A stretch of DNA of 64,000 nucleotides from Cupriavidus neocaledonicus (GTDB lineage Bacteria > Pseudomonadota > Gammaproteobacteria > Burkholderiales > Burkholderiaceae). The notes under the pieces are model-generated. The model searched no databases and was not told where the DNA came from. It was given only the letters and a program-made list of their open reading frames with translations. Where the stretch lies: contig NZ_AQUR01000106.1 of assembly GCF_000372525.1 (NCBI RefSeq), forward strand, positions 186,001-250,000, given 5' to 3'. Each line of letters starts with the position of its first letter. The first letter of the stretch is position 1. Position numbers and translations under genes: made by a program. Below are positions 9,902-18,771 of the stretch, piece by piece.

Positions 9902-10765
9902 TCAGGCTGCCTTGCCGGCAAACAGGCCCTGCGGCCGGATCGACAGGATCACCACCAGCAGCACGAAGGCGATGATGTCCTTGTAGTCGGTGGAAACGTA
10001 GAAGCCGCCGAAGCTCTCGGCCATGCCGATGATCAGCCCGCCGACGATGGCGCCGGGGATGCTGCCCATGCCGCCCAGGATGATGATGACGAAGGCCTTG
10101 GTGATCACCAGGTTGCCCATGCTGGGGTAGACCAGGTTGATCGGCGCGTACAGCGTGGCGGCGATCGCGGCCAGCGCGCCGGAGATGGCGAACACCAGCA
10201 GCGTGACCCGCGTGGCGTCGATGCCGACCAGCGCCGCGCCTTCGCCGTTCTGCGCCATCGCCATGATGGTGGCGCCGGTCATGGTGCGGGTCAGGAACAG
10301 GTGCAGCAGCACCATCAGCGCAAAGGCGGCGCCGATGATCAGCAGGCGCTGCAGCGGCGCGGCCAGGCCGAACACGTCGACGATCTGGCCATAGGGCGTG
10401 GGCATGCGGTGGAAGTCCGCGCCCCACAGCGCCTGCGCGCCGGCTTCCAGGAACAGCAGGATGCCGATTGCGGCGATCATGTCGTGCAGCTCGGGCGAAT
10501 TGCGCAGCGGGTGGAACACCAGCCGGTCGGCCAGCATCGACAGCACCGCCACCACCAGCGCCGCGCCCAGCATCGCCAGCCAGTAGTTCACGCCCAGCGC
10601 GGTCATCAGGTAGTACGACACGTAGGCGCCGGCCATGTAGAAGGCGCCGTGCGCGAAATTGGGCACGTGCAGGATGCCGTAGACCAGCGTCAGGCCAAGC
10701 GCCACCAGGCTGTACACGCCGCCCAGCGTCAGGCCGTTCAGGATCTGTTGAAGGAACAATGCCAC
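9902..10765 (-). CDS. livH: Branched-chain amino acid ABC transporter, permease LivH
   Basis: 287-residue membrane permease beginning ALFLQQILNGLTLGGVYSLV, with the typical GLTLVYGILHVPNFAHGAFYM motif. The GTG start at 10765 follows GAGG and matches where LivH proteins begin; a further GTG at 10798 lacks a ribosome site. It is the first structural gene of livHMGFK. The upstream region contains a possible small Arg-rich ORF and a palindromic candidate operator. Confidence 0.9.
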   Translation of the reverse strand: MALFLQQILNGLTLGGVYSLVALGLTLVYGILHVPNFAHGAFYMAGAYVSYYLMTALGVNYWLAMLGAALVVAVLSMLADRLVFHPLRNSPELHDMIAAIGILLFLEAGAQALWGADFHRMPTPYGQIVDVFGLAAPLQRLLIIGAAFALMVLLHLFLTRTMTGATIMAMAQNGEGAALVGIDATRVTLLVFAISGALAAIAATLYAPINLVYPSMGNLVITKAFVIIILGGMGSIPGAIVGGLIIGMAESFGGFYVSTDYKDIIAFVLLVVILSIRPQGLFAGKAA

Positions 10766-10873
10766 GGGATACCTCGTACGGTTCGGGAAAGCAGGCACGC
10801 GCCGGCGGTGGCCGTGCGTGTTCCGTCGCGGCGGCGCCGGGCGCGGCCGCGCAGGGGAAACTCGGGCAGTGGG

Positions 10874-11053
10874 TCAGGCCAGCGGCAGCGCGGGCTGTCG
10901 TGCCGGGAAGCGCGCGACGGTGCGTGCGGTGTGGCGGGCGTTGTTGCGCGCCTTGTTGCGCGCCTTGTCGCGGGCCTTGTTGCGCGGGCGCGCCGGGTCC
11001 ACGCGTGGGACGCGGCAACGGCGATGCGCAATGCGGTGCTGCGGATGCTGCAT
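10874..11053 (-). CDS. Possible small Arg-rich protein upstream of livH
   Basis: 59 codons from an ATG preceded by AGGAGA eight bases away, a better ribosome site than that of livH. The peptide is very basic and its middle is a four-residue repeat (RNKARDKARNKARNNAR), encoded by near-identical 12-base units. No family recognised, no signal peptide. It could be a leader ORF of the liv operon, a small nucleic-acid-binding protein, or chance in GC-rich DNA. The repeat and the ribosome site argue for it; the lack of recognisable homology argues against. Confidence 0.35.
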   Translation of the reverse strand: MQHPQHRIAHRRCRVPRVDPARPRNKARDKARNKARNNARHTARTVARFPARQPALPLA

Positions 11054-11146
11054 GGCGGTGTCTCCTGTGCGATGCGGCGCGATGGCCGCCCGGCAAGCCG
11101 GACGGCGTTGCCGCCCGGTGACGCCGTGTCGGGAAAGCGTTCCCGC

Positions 11147-11154
11147 ACGATCGT
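11147..11154. promoter_or_regulatory. Candidate regulator half-site palindrome ACGATCGT
   Basis: CACGATCGTT is a near-perfect palindrome with an exact ACGATCGT core, in AT-richer DNA just upstream of the small ORF and livH. TetR-type regulators often bind such cores. No TetR gene is in the window, so this is a weak proposal. Confidence 0.25.
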
Positions 11155-11425
11155 TCGTTTTCGCCGACTTTTGCATAGTCGCGCGGGCACCGTCAAGGAA
11201 AGCGGCCTGCTATTCCGCACGGCGAAATAGCACCGGTCGCGCCTCCGGGTAAGCCCTGACGGACAGGGCTGCCACCATTGCTGCGCCACATGGTTGCCAT
11301 GCCGCGCCTGCATGGTCCGGACCAGCTTGAAAAAGCCGCCGCCGCTTTCTATGGTGCCTTCATCAGCCCAGGCACTGTCGCGGCAATCCACCCTGCAGTT
11401 TGCTAGTCACACGGGGGGAGAGCCG

Positions 11426-12505
11426 ATGAAGATTGCGCAGATTGCACCACTCGCCGAACGCTGCCCGCCCAGCCTGTATGGCGGCACCGAGCGCATCGTT
11501 TCGTACCTGACGGAAGAACTGGTGCGCCAGGGCCACGAGGTCACGCTGTTCGCCAGCGGTGACTCGGTCACCGGCGCCGAGCTGGTGCCGTGCTGCGACA
11601 TGGCACTGCGCCTGGATGCGGACGTCGGCGACCATCTGCCTTACTACGTGATGATGCTGGACCGCGTGATGGCCGCCGCCACGCGCTTCGATGTCCTGCA
11701 TTTCCATATCGACATGCTGCAATGCCCGCTGCTGCGGCGCCTTCCGGTGCGGGCGGTGACCACCTTGCACGGCCGGCTCGACCTGCGCGAGCTGCGGCCC
11801 TTCTATGCGCATTTCCCGCAGTTTCCGCTGGTGTCGGTCTCCGACGCGCAGCGCGCGCCGATGCCGCCGGTGAACTGGGTGGGCACGGTGCACCATGGCA
11901 TCCCGGCGACGCTGCTCGACTACTGCGCCAATCCGGCGGGCGACTACCTGGCATTCCTCGGCCGCATCTCGCCGGAGAAGCGCCCCGACCACGCCATCGA
12001 GGTGGCGGCGCGCGCGGGTTGGCCGCTGAAGATGGCGGCCAAGATCGACCGGGTCGACCGCGCCTACTGGCAGGAAGTGATCCGCCCCCTGGTGGCGGCG
12101 CACGCCAACGTCGAATACATCGGCGAGATCGACGAGTGCGCGAAGTCGTCCTTCCTGGGCAATGCGCGCGCGCTGCTGTTCCCGATCGCCTGGCCCGAGC
12201 CTTTCGGCCTGGTGATGATCGAGGCCATGGCCTGCGGCACGCCGGTGATTGCGTTCGACTGCGGTTCGGTGCCGGAAGTGATCGAGCCGGGGATCAGCGG
12301 GCATATCGTGCACAGCGTCGACGAAGCGGTGGCCGCCGTCGCCAGCGTGGCCACGCTGCCGCGCGCCGGCGTGCGCGCCGCGTTCGACGCGCGCTTTACC
12401 GCGGAGCGGATGGCGCGCGACTACGTGCGCATCTACCAGGGCTTGCCTTACCCCGGCGACGCGGGCGAGGCACATGGCGAGGCCGGCGGACTGGCGCTCG
12501 CATAA
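11426..12505 (+). CDS. Family 4 glycosyltransferase
   Basis: 359-residue GT-B fold enzyme. The N-terminal domain begins MKIAQIAPLAERCPPSLYGG with the GGTER loop. The C-terminal domain holds GRISPEKRPDHAIEVA and the donor-site motif PEPFGLVMIEAMACGTPVIA, in which the two Glu of the EX7E motif are present. The sugar donor and acceptor are unknown. The ATG at 11426 follows GGGGGAG; the frame is open upstream but without a ribosome site. It is 32 bases ahead of an amylo-alpha-1,6-glucosidase-like gene and probably cotranscribed, which suggests alpha-glucan or storage/stress sugar metabolism. Confidence 0.88.
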   Translation: MKIAQIAPLAERCPPSLYGGTERIVSYLTEELVRQGHEVTLFASGDSVTGAELVPCCDMALRLDADVGDHLPYYVMMLDRVMAAATRFDVLHFHIDMLQCPLLRRLPVRAVTTLHGRLDLRELRPFYAHFPQFPLVSVSDAQRAPMPPVNWVGTVHHGIPATLLDYCANPAGDYLAFLGRISPEKRPDHAIEVAARAGWPLKMAAKIDRVDRAYWQEVIRPLVAAHANVEYIGEIDECAKSSFLGNARALLFPIAWPEPFGLVMIEAMACGTPVIAFDCGSVPEVIEPGISGHIVHSVDEAVAAVASVATLPRAGVRAAFDARFTAERMARDYVRIYQGLPYPGDAGEAHGEAGGLALA

Positions 12506-12537
12506 CCGCACACGACCACTGCTGGAGAGACCCGCTC

Positions 12538-14748
12538 ATGCCTGCAGAATCCACGGAACATCCCAACCGCTCGGTGGCGGTCGCCGGCGCCGGCGATGTC
12601 GCGCAGTTCTATATCCCCGCGGCGGCGTCGCTGCAGGAGCGGCGCCCGCGCACGCTCAAGCATGGCGACACCTTCGCGCTGTTCGACCATAACGGCGATG
12701 CGATCGGTGCGCCGGGCAGCCCGGAGGGGCTGTTCCATTTCGACACGCGCCACCTGTCCTTCCTGCGGCTGACGGTGGAAGGGCAGCGCCCGATGCTGCT
12801 GTCGTCAACGCTGCGCGACGACAATGCCGCGCTGACTTGCGACCTGACCAATCCGGACCTGTTCGACCAGGAGGGCACGCTGTGGCTCGAGCACGACCTG
12901 ATCCACCTGCGCCGGTCGCGCTTCCTGTGGAACGGCGCCTGCTATGAACGGCTGAGCGTGCGCAACTTCGACGACCGGCCGCGGCGCGTGTGCATCGACA
13001 TCGCCTTCGATGCGGACTTTGCCGACCTGTTCGAAGTGCGCGGCACGCAGCGGCTGCGGCGCGGCAGCCTGCACCCGGCGCAAGTCGACGGCGCCGCGGT
13101 CACGCTGAGCTATACCGGCCTGGATCAGGCGCGGCGCGAAACCCGGCTCTCGTTCGACCCGGTGCCGCAGGCGCTGAGCGGCAGCCGCGCCAGCTTCACG
13201 CTGCTGCTCAAGCCGTCTTGCACGCAGCTGCTGCGCATGGAGATCCGCTGCAAGTCGGTGGACCACGAGGAGCGCGAGGCCCAGTCGTTCCTGGGCGCGC
13301 TGCTGCAGTCGCGGCGCGAGCTGCGGCGCTCGTCCGGGCGCGCGGCGTCGATCACCACGTCCAACGAGTTGTTCAACGAAGTCGCGCGGCGCAGCATCTC
13401 CGACCTCTACATGCTGCTGACCAACACCGTGCACGGACCTTACCCGTATGCCGGCATCCCGTGGTTCAGCACGGTATTCGGCCGGGATGCTCTGATCACG
13501 GCGCTGCAGACGCTATGGCTCGACCCCGAGATCGCGCGCGGCGTGCTGCAACACCTTGCCGCGCTGCAGGCCGAGGCGGTCGACCCCGGTGCCGATGCCG
13601 AGCCCGGCAAGATCCTGCACGAGATGCGCCATGGCGAAATGGCGCGCCTGGGCGAGGTGCCATTCGCGCTCTACTACGGCAGCGTCGACGCCACGCCGCT
13701 GTTCGTGCTGCTGGCCGGCGCCTACCTGCGGCGCACCGGCGATGTCGATACCGTGCGCGCGCTGTGGCCGAGGCTGCAGGCCGCGCTGGACTGGATCAGC
13801 GAATACGGCGACCGCGACGGCGACGGGTTCGTCGAATACGGCCGGCAGTCGCCGGAGGGCCTGATCAACCAGGGCTGGAAAGACAGCCGCGACTCGGTGT
13901 TCCATGAGGACGGAGGGCTCGCCGCCGGCCCGATCGCGCTGGCCGAGGTCCAGGCCTACACCTACGGCGCCTGGCAGGCCGCCGCGCAGATCCGCGCGGC
14001 GCTGGACGACAGCGAGGGCGCCGCCCGCTATGCCGCCAGGGCCGAAGTGCTGCGCGACGCCTTCGACAAGCACTTCTTTGACCCCGTGCTGGGCACCTAT
14101 GTGCTGGCGCTGGATGGCCGCAAGCAGCCGTGCCGCATCCGCGCTTCCAACGCGGGGCATACGCTGTTTACCGGTATCGCGCTGCCGGAGCGCGCGCCGT
14201 CGGTCGTGGGCACGCTGATGCAGAGCAGTTCCTTCTGTGGCTGGGGCATCCGCACCGTCGCCGCGGATGCGGCGCGTTTCAATCCGATGAGCTACCACAA
14301 CGGCTCGGTCTGGCCGCACGACAATGCCCTGATCGCGGCGGGCATGGCGCGCTACGGCTACCACCCCGAAGCCAGCCGCATTTTCGAGGGCCTGTTCGCG
14401 GCATCGAGCTATATCGACCTGCGCCGCCTGCCCGAACTGTTCTGCGGCTTCGCGCGCCAGCGCAGCCAGGGACCGACCTTCTATCCGGTGGCGTGCGCGC
14501 CGCAGGCCTGGGCCGCGGCCGCGCCGCTGCTGATGCTGCAGGCCTGCCTGGGCCTGGACTTCGACACGCAGGAGCCGGCCATCACGTTCGAGAACCCGTC
14601 GCTGCCCACGTTCCTGGACGAGGTGGTGTTCCGCAACCTTGGGGTCGGCGGCGGCAGCGCCGACGTGGCGGTGCGGCGTTCCGGCGAGCGCGTGGTGGTC
14701 GATGTGCTGGAGCGGCGCGGTCCGGTGCGGGTGCTGACGCGGAATTAG
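12538..14748 (+). CDS. Amylo-alpha-1,6-glucosidase / glycogen debranching-type protein
   Basis: 736 residues. The N-terminal domain (about 30-230) matches the GDE_N_bis pattern with SPEGLFHFDTRHLSFLRL; the C-terminal part is an (alpha/alpha)6 barrel with PYAGIPWFSTVFGRDALITA, NQGWKDSRDSVFHEDG and the late motif MSYHNGSVWPHDNALIA. Such proteins hydrolyse alpha-1,6 branches or other alpha-glucosides. There is no signal peptide, so it is cytoplasmic. The ATG at 12538 has GGAGAG upstream. It forms a two-gene unit with the glycosyltransferase, a common pairing in proteobacteria; the actual glucan substrate is not shown by sequence. Confidence 0.87.
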   Translation: MPAESTEHPNRSVAVAGAGDVAQFYIPAAASLQERRPRTLKHGDTFALFDHNGDAIGAPGSPEGLFHFDTRHLSFLRLTVEGQRPMLLSSTLRDDNAALTCDLTNPDLFDQEGTLWLEHDLIHLRRSRFLWNGACYERLSVRNFDDRPRRVCIDIAFDADFADLFEVRGTQRLRRGSLHPAQVDGAAVTLSYTGLDQARRETRLSFDPVPQALSGSRASFTLLLKPSCTQLLRMEIRCKSVDHEEREAQSFLGALLQSRRELRRSSGRAASITTSNELFNEVARRSISDLYMLLTNTVHGPYPYAGIPWFSTVFGRDALITALQTLWLDPEIARGVLQHLAALQAEAVDPGADAEPGKILHEMRHGEMARLGEVPFALYYGSVDATPLFVLLAGAYLRRTGDVDTVRALWPRLQAALDWISEYGDRDGDGFVEYGRQSPEGLINQGWKDSRDSVFHEDGGLAAGPIALAEVQAYTYGAWQAAAQIRAALDDSEGAARYAARAEVLRDAFDKHFFDPVLGTYVLALDGRKQPCRIRASNAGHTLFTGIALPERAPSVVGTLMQSSSFCGWGIRTVAADAARFNPMSYHNGSVWPHDNALIAAGMARYGYHPEASRIFEGLFAASSYIDLRRLPELFCGFARQRSQGPTFYPVACAPQAWAAAAPLLMLQACLGLDFDTQEPAITFENPSLPTFLDEVVFRNLGVGGGSADVAVRRSGERVVVDVLERRGPVRVLTRN

Positions 14749-14847
14749 CCATCCACGCCTGGCACGCCGGGCCAGCCCGGATTGATCGGCTGTGGTCGTC
14801 CCACCCATCCGCTTGTCCGGTCGGCGGACGCCGGCAGAAGGGCGACC

Positions 14848-15035
14848 CCCTCGGCGGGGTGTTCGATGACGTGCAGGTCATCCGCGACCTGTCTGGGCCG
14901 TGCGAGTTGCGGTACATGGCTCGTCGGCAACTTCACGATGTGGGCGGAGATCTTCTGCGCCATTGCCTGCTGCAACGCAGGCTGAGTCCTATGATCGTGC
15001 TCGCTGAGGTCGGGCGGTGAGTGCAGCCACGCAGC
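14848..15035 (-). pseudogene. Remnant of an alpha/beta hydrolase C-terminus
   Basis: A minus-strand frame reads AAWLHSPPDLSEHDHRTQPA, followed by a segment with QQAMAQKISAHIV and SHVPQLARPRQVADDL. The SHVPxLxxPxxVAD pattern with a preceding QxxMAxR-like helix is the catalytic-His end of EstC-type alpha/beta hydrolases. The rest of the enzyme (nucleophile elbow, oxyanion loop) is absent, so this is about 60 codons of a lost gene. The frame stays open on both sides, but those parts do not resemble the family. Confidence 0.55.
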
Positions 15036-15149
15036 GGGCGGCACTGAAGGCGTAAGGGCGCATACTAGCGCGCCGACGATCGGCAATCCATGCGCGGACA
15101 GGAGGGCGACGAGGTAGTCGTACGCGCTCGTCATGTACGGACTGGGCTC

Positions 15150-15320
15150 GAAGCGGTGGTCCAGCCGTTTGTCCGGCTCGAGGCATCGCGCAACCGCGAG
15201 ACTGGCGGAACTGGGCTGGGCTTGGCCATTGCGCACCAGTTGGCGCTGTCGCTCGGTGGCTCGCTGACGCTGCGCAATCGCGAAGGCGGCGGGCTGGAAG
15301 CGCAGCTCAGGCTGGGCTGA
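15150..15320 (+). pseudogene. Remnant of a sensor histidine kinase C-terminus
   Basis: The last 57 codons before a TGA read as the end of a HATPase domain: PFVRLEASRNRETGGTGLGL, then AIAHQLALSLGGSLTLRNRE. F box (PFVRL) and G2 box (GGTGLGLAIA) are intact, but no HisKA or N box is found upstream and no response regulator is adjacent. A 3' fragment left by deletion is the simplest reading. Confidence 0.75.
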
Positions 15321-15417
15321 GACAGCAAGCCGGCCCGGCCGGCGCGCGGGATTTCGCGTGGCCGCGGGCACTGTGGCAATCATGGCGCCGCGCTGCTGAA
15401 GTCAGCGGCCATGCAGG

Positions 15418-16920
15418 CTACCAGCCGCCGCCCAGCGCACGGAAGGTTGCCACCGCCGCGCGGGCGTTGTCGGCATGCACTCTTGCCTGCTGATCGCGCG
15501 CGGCAAGCAGCAGGCGGTCTTCCTCCAGCACTTCGAACAGGCTGACGGCGCCGCCCTTGTAGGCATCCTCGGCCGCGCCGCGCGCACGGGCGTGCGCAGC
15601 CACTTCGGTGGCAAGGTCCTTGCTCTGCAATTCCAGCTGGGTCAGGGTGATGATCGCGTTCTCCACGTCCTCGGTGGCGCGCAGCATCGCCTTGCGATAG
15701 ACAGCCAGCGCCTCGGCGTTGGCGCCCCTGGCCTGCGCCACCTCGGCGTCCACCCGGCCGAAGTCGAACAGCCGCCAGCGTAGCCCTGCCGCAGCGGCGG
15801 GCTGGAACGCGGCGGCGGTGAACAGCTTGCCGGCGGCCAGGCTTTCGAAGCCGAGCAGTGCCGCCAGCGACAGCTTGGGGTAGTACTCGGCGGTGGCCAC
15901 GCCGATGCGGGCGCTGGACGCCGCCAGCCGGCGTTCGGCGGCCATCACGTCAGGGCGGCGCTGCAGCAGGTTGGCGGGGCCTTGGGCCACGGAAATCCGC
16001 GGCACCGTGGCGCGCTCGACCGGGGTGAGCAGTTCGGCCGCGTAGGTGCCCGGATGCGCGCCCATCAAGACGTCGAGGCGGTTCAGCTGCGTCTCCAGTT
16101 CGATTTGCAACGGCGGGATGGTCACGCGAGTCTGCGCGAGCTGGGCTTCGGCCTGGGCCCGTTCACGTTCCGCGCCGACGCCGTCAGCAAGGCGGAACTG
16201 CACCAGTTCCAGCAGCCGCGCATTGGTCCGCACCTGCTGCTGCGCGATCGCAATGCGCTGCTGAGCGCCGCGCACGCGGAAGTACGCGTCGGCGGCCTCC
16301 GCGGCCACCAGCACGCGCACGCCCAGGTGCTCGGCTTCCGCAGCCTGTGCTTCCGCGCCGGCGGCCTCCGCACCGCGTCGCAGGCCGCCCGCTACATCGA
16401 TCTCCCAACTCGCGCCGGCGCCAACGCTGTACAGCGTGTTGTTGCGGTCAAAGCCCGGCCGGTTCCTCGCAAGGCTGCCCGGCGGTCCTTCCAGCGACTG
16501 GTGTTGCCGGCTGACGCTGCCTGACAGCGAACCTTCGGGCAGCAATGCGGCACCGGCGTGCCGAGCCACCGCCCGGGCCTGGTCGACACGCGCGATCGCG
16601 GCGGCCAGGTCGAGGTTCTGTTCCAACGCTCGCTGGATCACCCGGGTTAGCGCCGGGTCGTCAAAGCCCTGCCACCAGCTGTCCAGCGCCGGCGCTTCGC
16701 GGGTGGCTTCACGCGCTGCCAGGGCAGGAGCGTGCGGGTAGGCGGCGGGCAAGTCCGACGACGGGGTCTTGTAGTCAGGCCCCACCGCGCACGCGGCCAG
16801 CGTTGCCGCCAGCAGCAGCGGCACGGCGCGGCTGATACCGGCACCTGCGCGCTGCGCAGGGGAACGCACGCGAACACGGGAAACGGAGGGGGGAACGGAA
16901 CGGGAGGAATCTTGCGGCAT
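15418..16920 (-). CDS. NodT-family outer-membrane efflux lipoprotein
   Basis: 500-residue outer-membrane factor. The signal ends in the lipobox LAAC (Cys44), followed by AVGPDYKTP, the standard mature start of NodT-type proteins; two TolC-like repeats of long helices follow. It forms the outer duct of a tripartite pump. The ATG at 16920 is chosen because AAAGG lies eight bases upstream; a GTG three codons earlier is possible. It is transcribed away from an HxlR regulator, beyond which lie emrA- and emrB-like genes in the opposite direction, so the three pump parts are split across a shared control region. Confidence 0.93.
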   Translation of the reverse strand: MPQDSSRSVPPSVSRVRVRSPAQRAGAGISRAVPLLLAATLAACAVGPDYKTPSSDLPAAYPHAPALAAREATREAPALDSWWQGFDDPALTRVIQRALEQNLDLAAAIARVDQARAVARHAGAALLPEGSLSGSVSRQHQSLEGPPGSLARNRPGFDRNNTLYSVGAGASWEIDVAGGLRRGAEAAGAEAQAAEAEHLGVRVLVAAEAADAYFRVRGAQQRIAIAQQQVRTNARLLELVQFRLADGVGAERERAQAEAQLAQTRVTIPPLQIELETQLNRLDVLMGAHPGTYAAELLTPVERATVPRISVAQGPANLLQRRPDVMAAERRLAASSARIGVATAEYYPKLSLAALLGFESLAAGKLFTAAAFQPAAAAGLRWRLFDFGRVDAEVAQARGANAEALAVYRKAMLRATEDVENAIITLTQLELQSKDLATEVAAHARARGAAEDAYKGGAVSLFEVLEEDRLLLAARDQQARVHADNARAAVATFRALGGGW

Positions 16921-16990
16921 GGCTGACACCTTTCAACGGCGACCTTCAACGACCTGACAGCGGCGGATACGGCGCAAACGAAAAACTAAC

Positions 16991-17019
16991 TTGCATAACG
17001 ATAGTTACTACTCTAGACT
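16991..17019 (+). promoter_or_regulatory. Candidate promoter of the HxlR regulator gene
   Basis: TTGCAT (16991-16996) and TAGACT (17014-17019) are separated by exactly 17 bases, in an AT-rich island 45 bases before the ATG at 17064. Confidence 0.55.
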
Positions 17020-17021
17020 AA

Positions 17022-17036
17022 CTTTCAAATTGAAAG
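17022..17036. promoter_or_regulatory. Candidate HxlR operator (perfect palindrome)
   Basis: CTTTCAAATTGAAAG is a perfect 7-1-7 inverted repeat directly after the putative -10 box of the HxlR gene. It is well placed for autorepression and for control of the divergent NodT gene. Confidence 0.55.
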
Positions 17037-17063
17037 CAACTAGATTTTCAGAGGTCGCTGCTC

Positions 17064-17552
17064 ATGCCCAAAAAGCCACTTGCCGAACTGCCGTGTCCTA
17101 TCGCCCGCACGGCGGCACGCGTTGCCGACAGCTGGAGCGTGCTGATCCTGCGCGAGGCGTTCTATGGCGTCACCCGCTTTGACGAGTTTCAGCAGAACCT
17201 GGCGATCGCTCCCAACATGCTCACCCGCCGGCTCAATTCGCTGGTCGAGGAGGGGATGCTGGAACGCCGCCAATACTGCGACCGGCCGCCGCGATCCGAA
17301 TACATCCTGACCGAGCGCGGCCGCGATTTTCGCCAGGTTCTGCTGGCCATGCTGGCCTGGGGCAACAAGCATCTCGCGCCCGAAGGCGAAAGCGTGCATC
17401 TGGCCAACCGCCACACCGGCGCTCGGGTGGAGCCCGTGCTGGTCGATCCTGCCACCGGCAGCCCGGTCACCGGCGCGGACTACCACATTGCGCCCGGTCC
17501 GGCCGCCAGCGATGGTGTGCGCCGGCGCCTGTCCCGCTCGGCCGAGCACTAG
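17064..17552 (+). CDS. HxlR-family transcriptional regulator
   Basis: 162-residue winged-helix protein. It has the HxlR opening CPIARTAARVADSWSVLILR with a Cys at residue 11, then FDEFQQNLAIAPNMLTRRL (recognition helix) and LTERG. HxlR members often sense electrophiles or oxidants through a conserved N-terminal cysteine; whether this one does is inference. It lies between the divergent NodT gene and the emrAB-like pair downstream (100 bases) and probably represses the pump. Confidence 0.9.
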   Translation: MPKKPLAELPCPIARTAARVADSWSVLILREAFYGVTRFDEFQQNLAIAPNMLTRRLNSLVEEGMLERRQYCDRPPRSEYILTERGRDFRQVLLAMLAWGNKHLAPEGESVHLANRHTGARVEPVLVDPATGSPVTGADYHIAPGPAASDGVRRRLSRSAEH

Positions 17553-17652
17553 GCCGCTTCGCAATTTCCCACCGCCGGGTTTTCCGTTCCATTCCCACCA
17601 AAGGCACGGTGCAGCCCCCGTAGCAACAAGCAGAGAGCAGAAAGGAAGTGCC

Positions 17653-18771
17653 ATGAGTAGCGATACGCTGACTGATCGGGCCGGTACCGACACCGTCCCC
17701 GAGTCGAAATCCCGGACCCGTCCCAAACACTTGCTGGTTGCAGCCGCCGTGGCTGTCGCGGGTCTGGCGGCTGTCGGCTATGGCCATCACTGGTGGACAT
17801 CGGGCCGTTACCTGCAAAGTACCGACGATGCCTACGTCGGCGGCGATGTCACGGTGATCGGTGCCAAGGTCGGCGGCTATATCGCCGAAGTCGCGGTGAC
17901 CGATAACCAGTCGGTCCGCGCCGGCGACGTGCTGGTGCGCCTTGACGACCGCGACTATCGCGCCGCGCTGGCCAAGGCGGAAGGCGCCGTGGCCGCGCAG
18001 AAGGCGCTGCTGGCCAACCTCGATGCCACGGCGCGGCTGCAGGAGGCGGTCATCGCGCAGGCCAGGGCGGGCATCGCGGCGGCCAATGCCGACACGGTGC
18101 GGGCGCGCGACGACCAGCTCCGCTATGCCAGCCTGGTGGCCAAGGCGGCCGTCTCGATCCAGAGCTCGCAGAAGGCCGACTCGGATTACCAGCAGGCGCA
18201 GGCCAACGGCGACAAGGCCCGCGCCGCGCTGCAGGCAGCCCAGCGCCAGCTGGATGTCATCGGCACGCAGAAGCAGCAGGCCGAGGCAGCGCTGTTGCAG
18301 GCGAGCGCCGAGCGCGATATCGCGAAGCTCAACCTGAGCTATACGGAGCTGCGCGCCCCGGTGGACGGCACCGTCGGCAATCGCCGCGCACGCGTCGGCG
18401 CCTTTGCCGGCGCGGGCAGCCAGCTGCTTTCTATCGTTCCGGCCAACGGGCTTTGGGTGGACGCCAACTTCAAGGAAGGGCAGCTGGCTCACATGCGCCC
18501 CGGTATGCCGGTCGAAGTGGAGGCCGATATTTTGCCCGGACGCGTTTTCCATGGCCGCGTCGCGAGCCTGGCGCCCGCCACCGGCGCGCAGTTCAGCGTC
18601 CTGCCGGCGGAAAACGCCACGGGCAACTTCACCAAGATCGTCCAGCGCGTACCGGTGCGGATTCGCCTCGACGACCAGGACGCCCGGCTGGGAGTGTTGC
18701 GCCCGGGCCTGTCGGTCATCGCGCAGGTCAATACCCATCCCGCGACGCGATCCACGCCGCAGGTGCAGTGA
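17653..18771 (+). CDS. EmrA-like HlyD-family membrane fusion protein
   Basis: 372 residues. One N-terminal membrane anchor (about 26-44), then the beta-barrel/lipoyl entry STDDAYVGGDVTVIGAKVGG, which is characteristic of EmrA/VceA adaptors, a long alpha-helical hairpin (about 100-220), and the closing lipoyl half with LSYTELRAPVDGTVGNRRAR. It spans the periplasm between the inner-membrane pump and the NodT duct. ATG at 17653 after AAAGGAAG. Its stop overlaps the next start by one base. Confidence 0.93.
   Translation: MSSDTLTDRAGTDTVPESKSRTRPKHLLVAAAVAVAGLAAVGYGHHWWTSGRYLQSTDDAYVGGDVTVIGAKVGGYIAEVAVTDNQSVRAGDVLVRLDDRDYRAALAKAEGAVAAQKALLANLDATARLQEAVIAQARAGIAAANADTVRARDDQLRYASLVAKAAVSIQSSQKADSDYQQAQANGDKARAALQAAQRQLDVIGTQKQQAEAALLQASAERDIAKLNLSYTELRAPVDGTVGNRRARVGAFAGAGSQLLSIVPANGLWVDANFKEGQLAHMRPGMPVEVEADILPGRVFHGRVASLAPATGAQFSVLPAENATGNFTKIVQRVPVRIRLDDQDARLGVLRPGLSVIAQVNTHPATRSTPQVQ

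Larger units (their letters stand above)
10766..11425. other. 660-base region between divergent livH and glycosyltransferase genes
   Basis: Apart from the small Arg-rich ORF, nothing here reads as a gene. It should contain the promoters of both divergent transcription units. On the minus strand a TTGACG box lies near 11190, but no good -10 box is visible 17 bases on. Confidence 0.5.
14749..15417. other. Degenerate region with remnants of two genes
   Basis: 669 bases without an intact gene, lying between the debranching enzyme and the efflux operon. It contains a minus-strand alpha/beta-hydrolase-like tail and a plus-strand histidine kinase tail, listed separately. The mixed remnants on opposite strands indicate repeated deletion. 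Confidence 0.6.
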
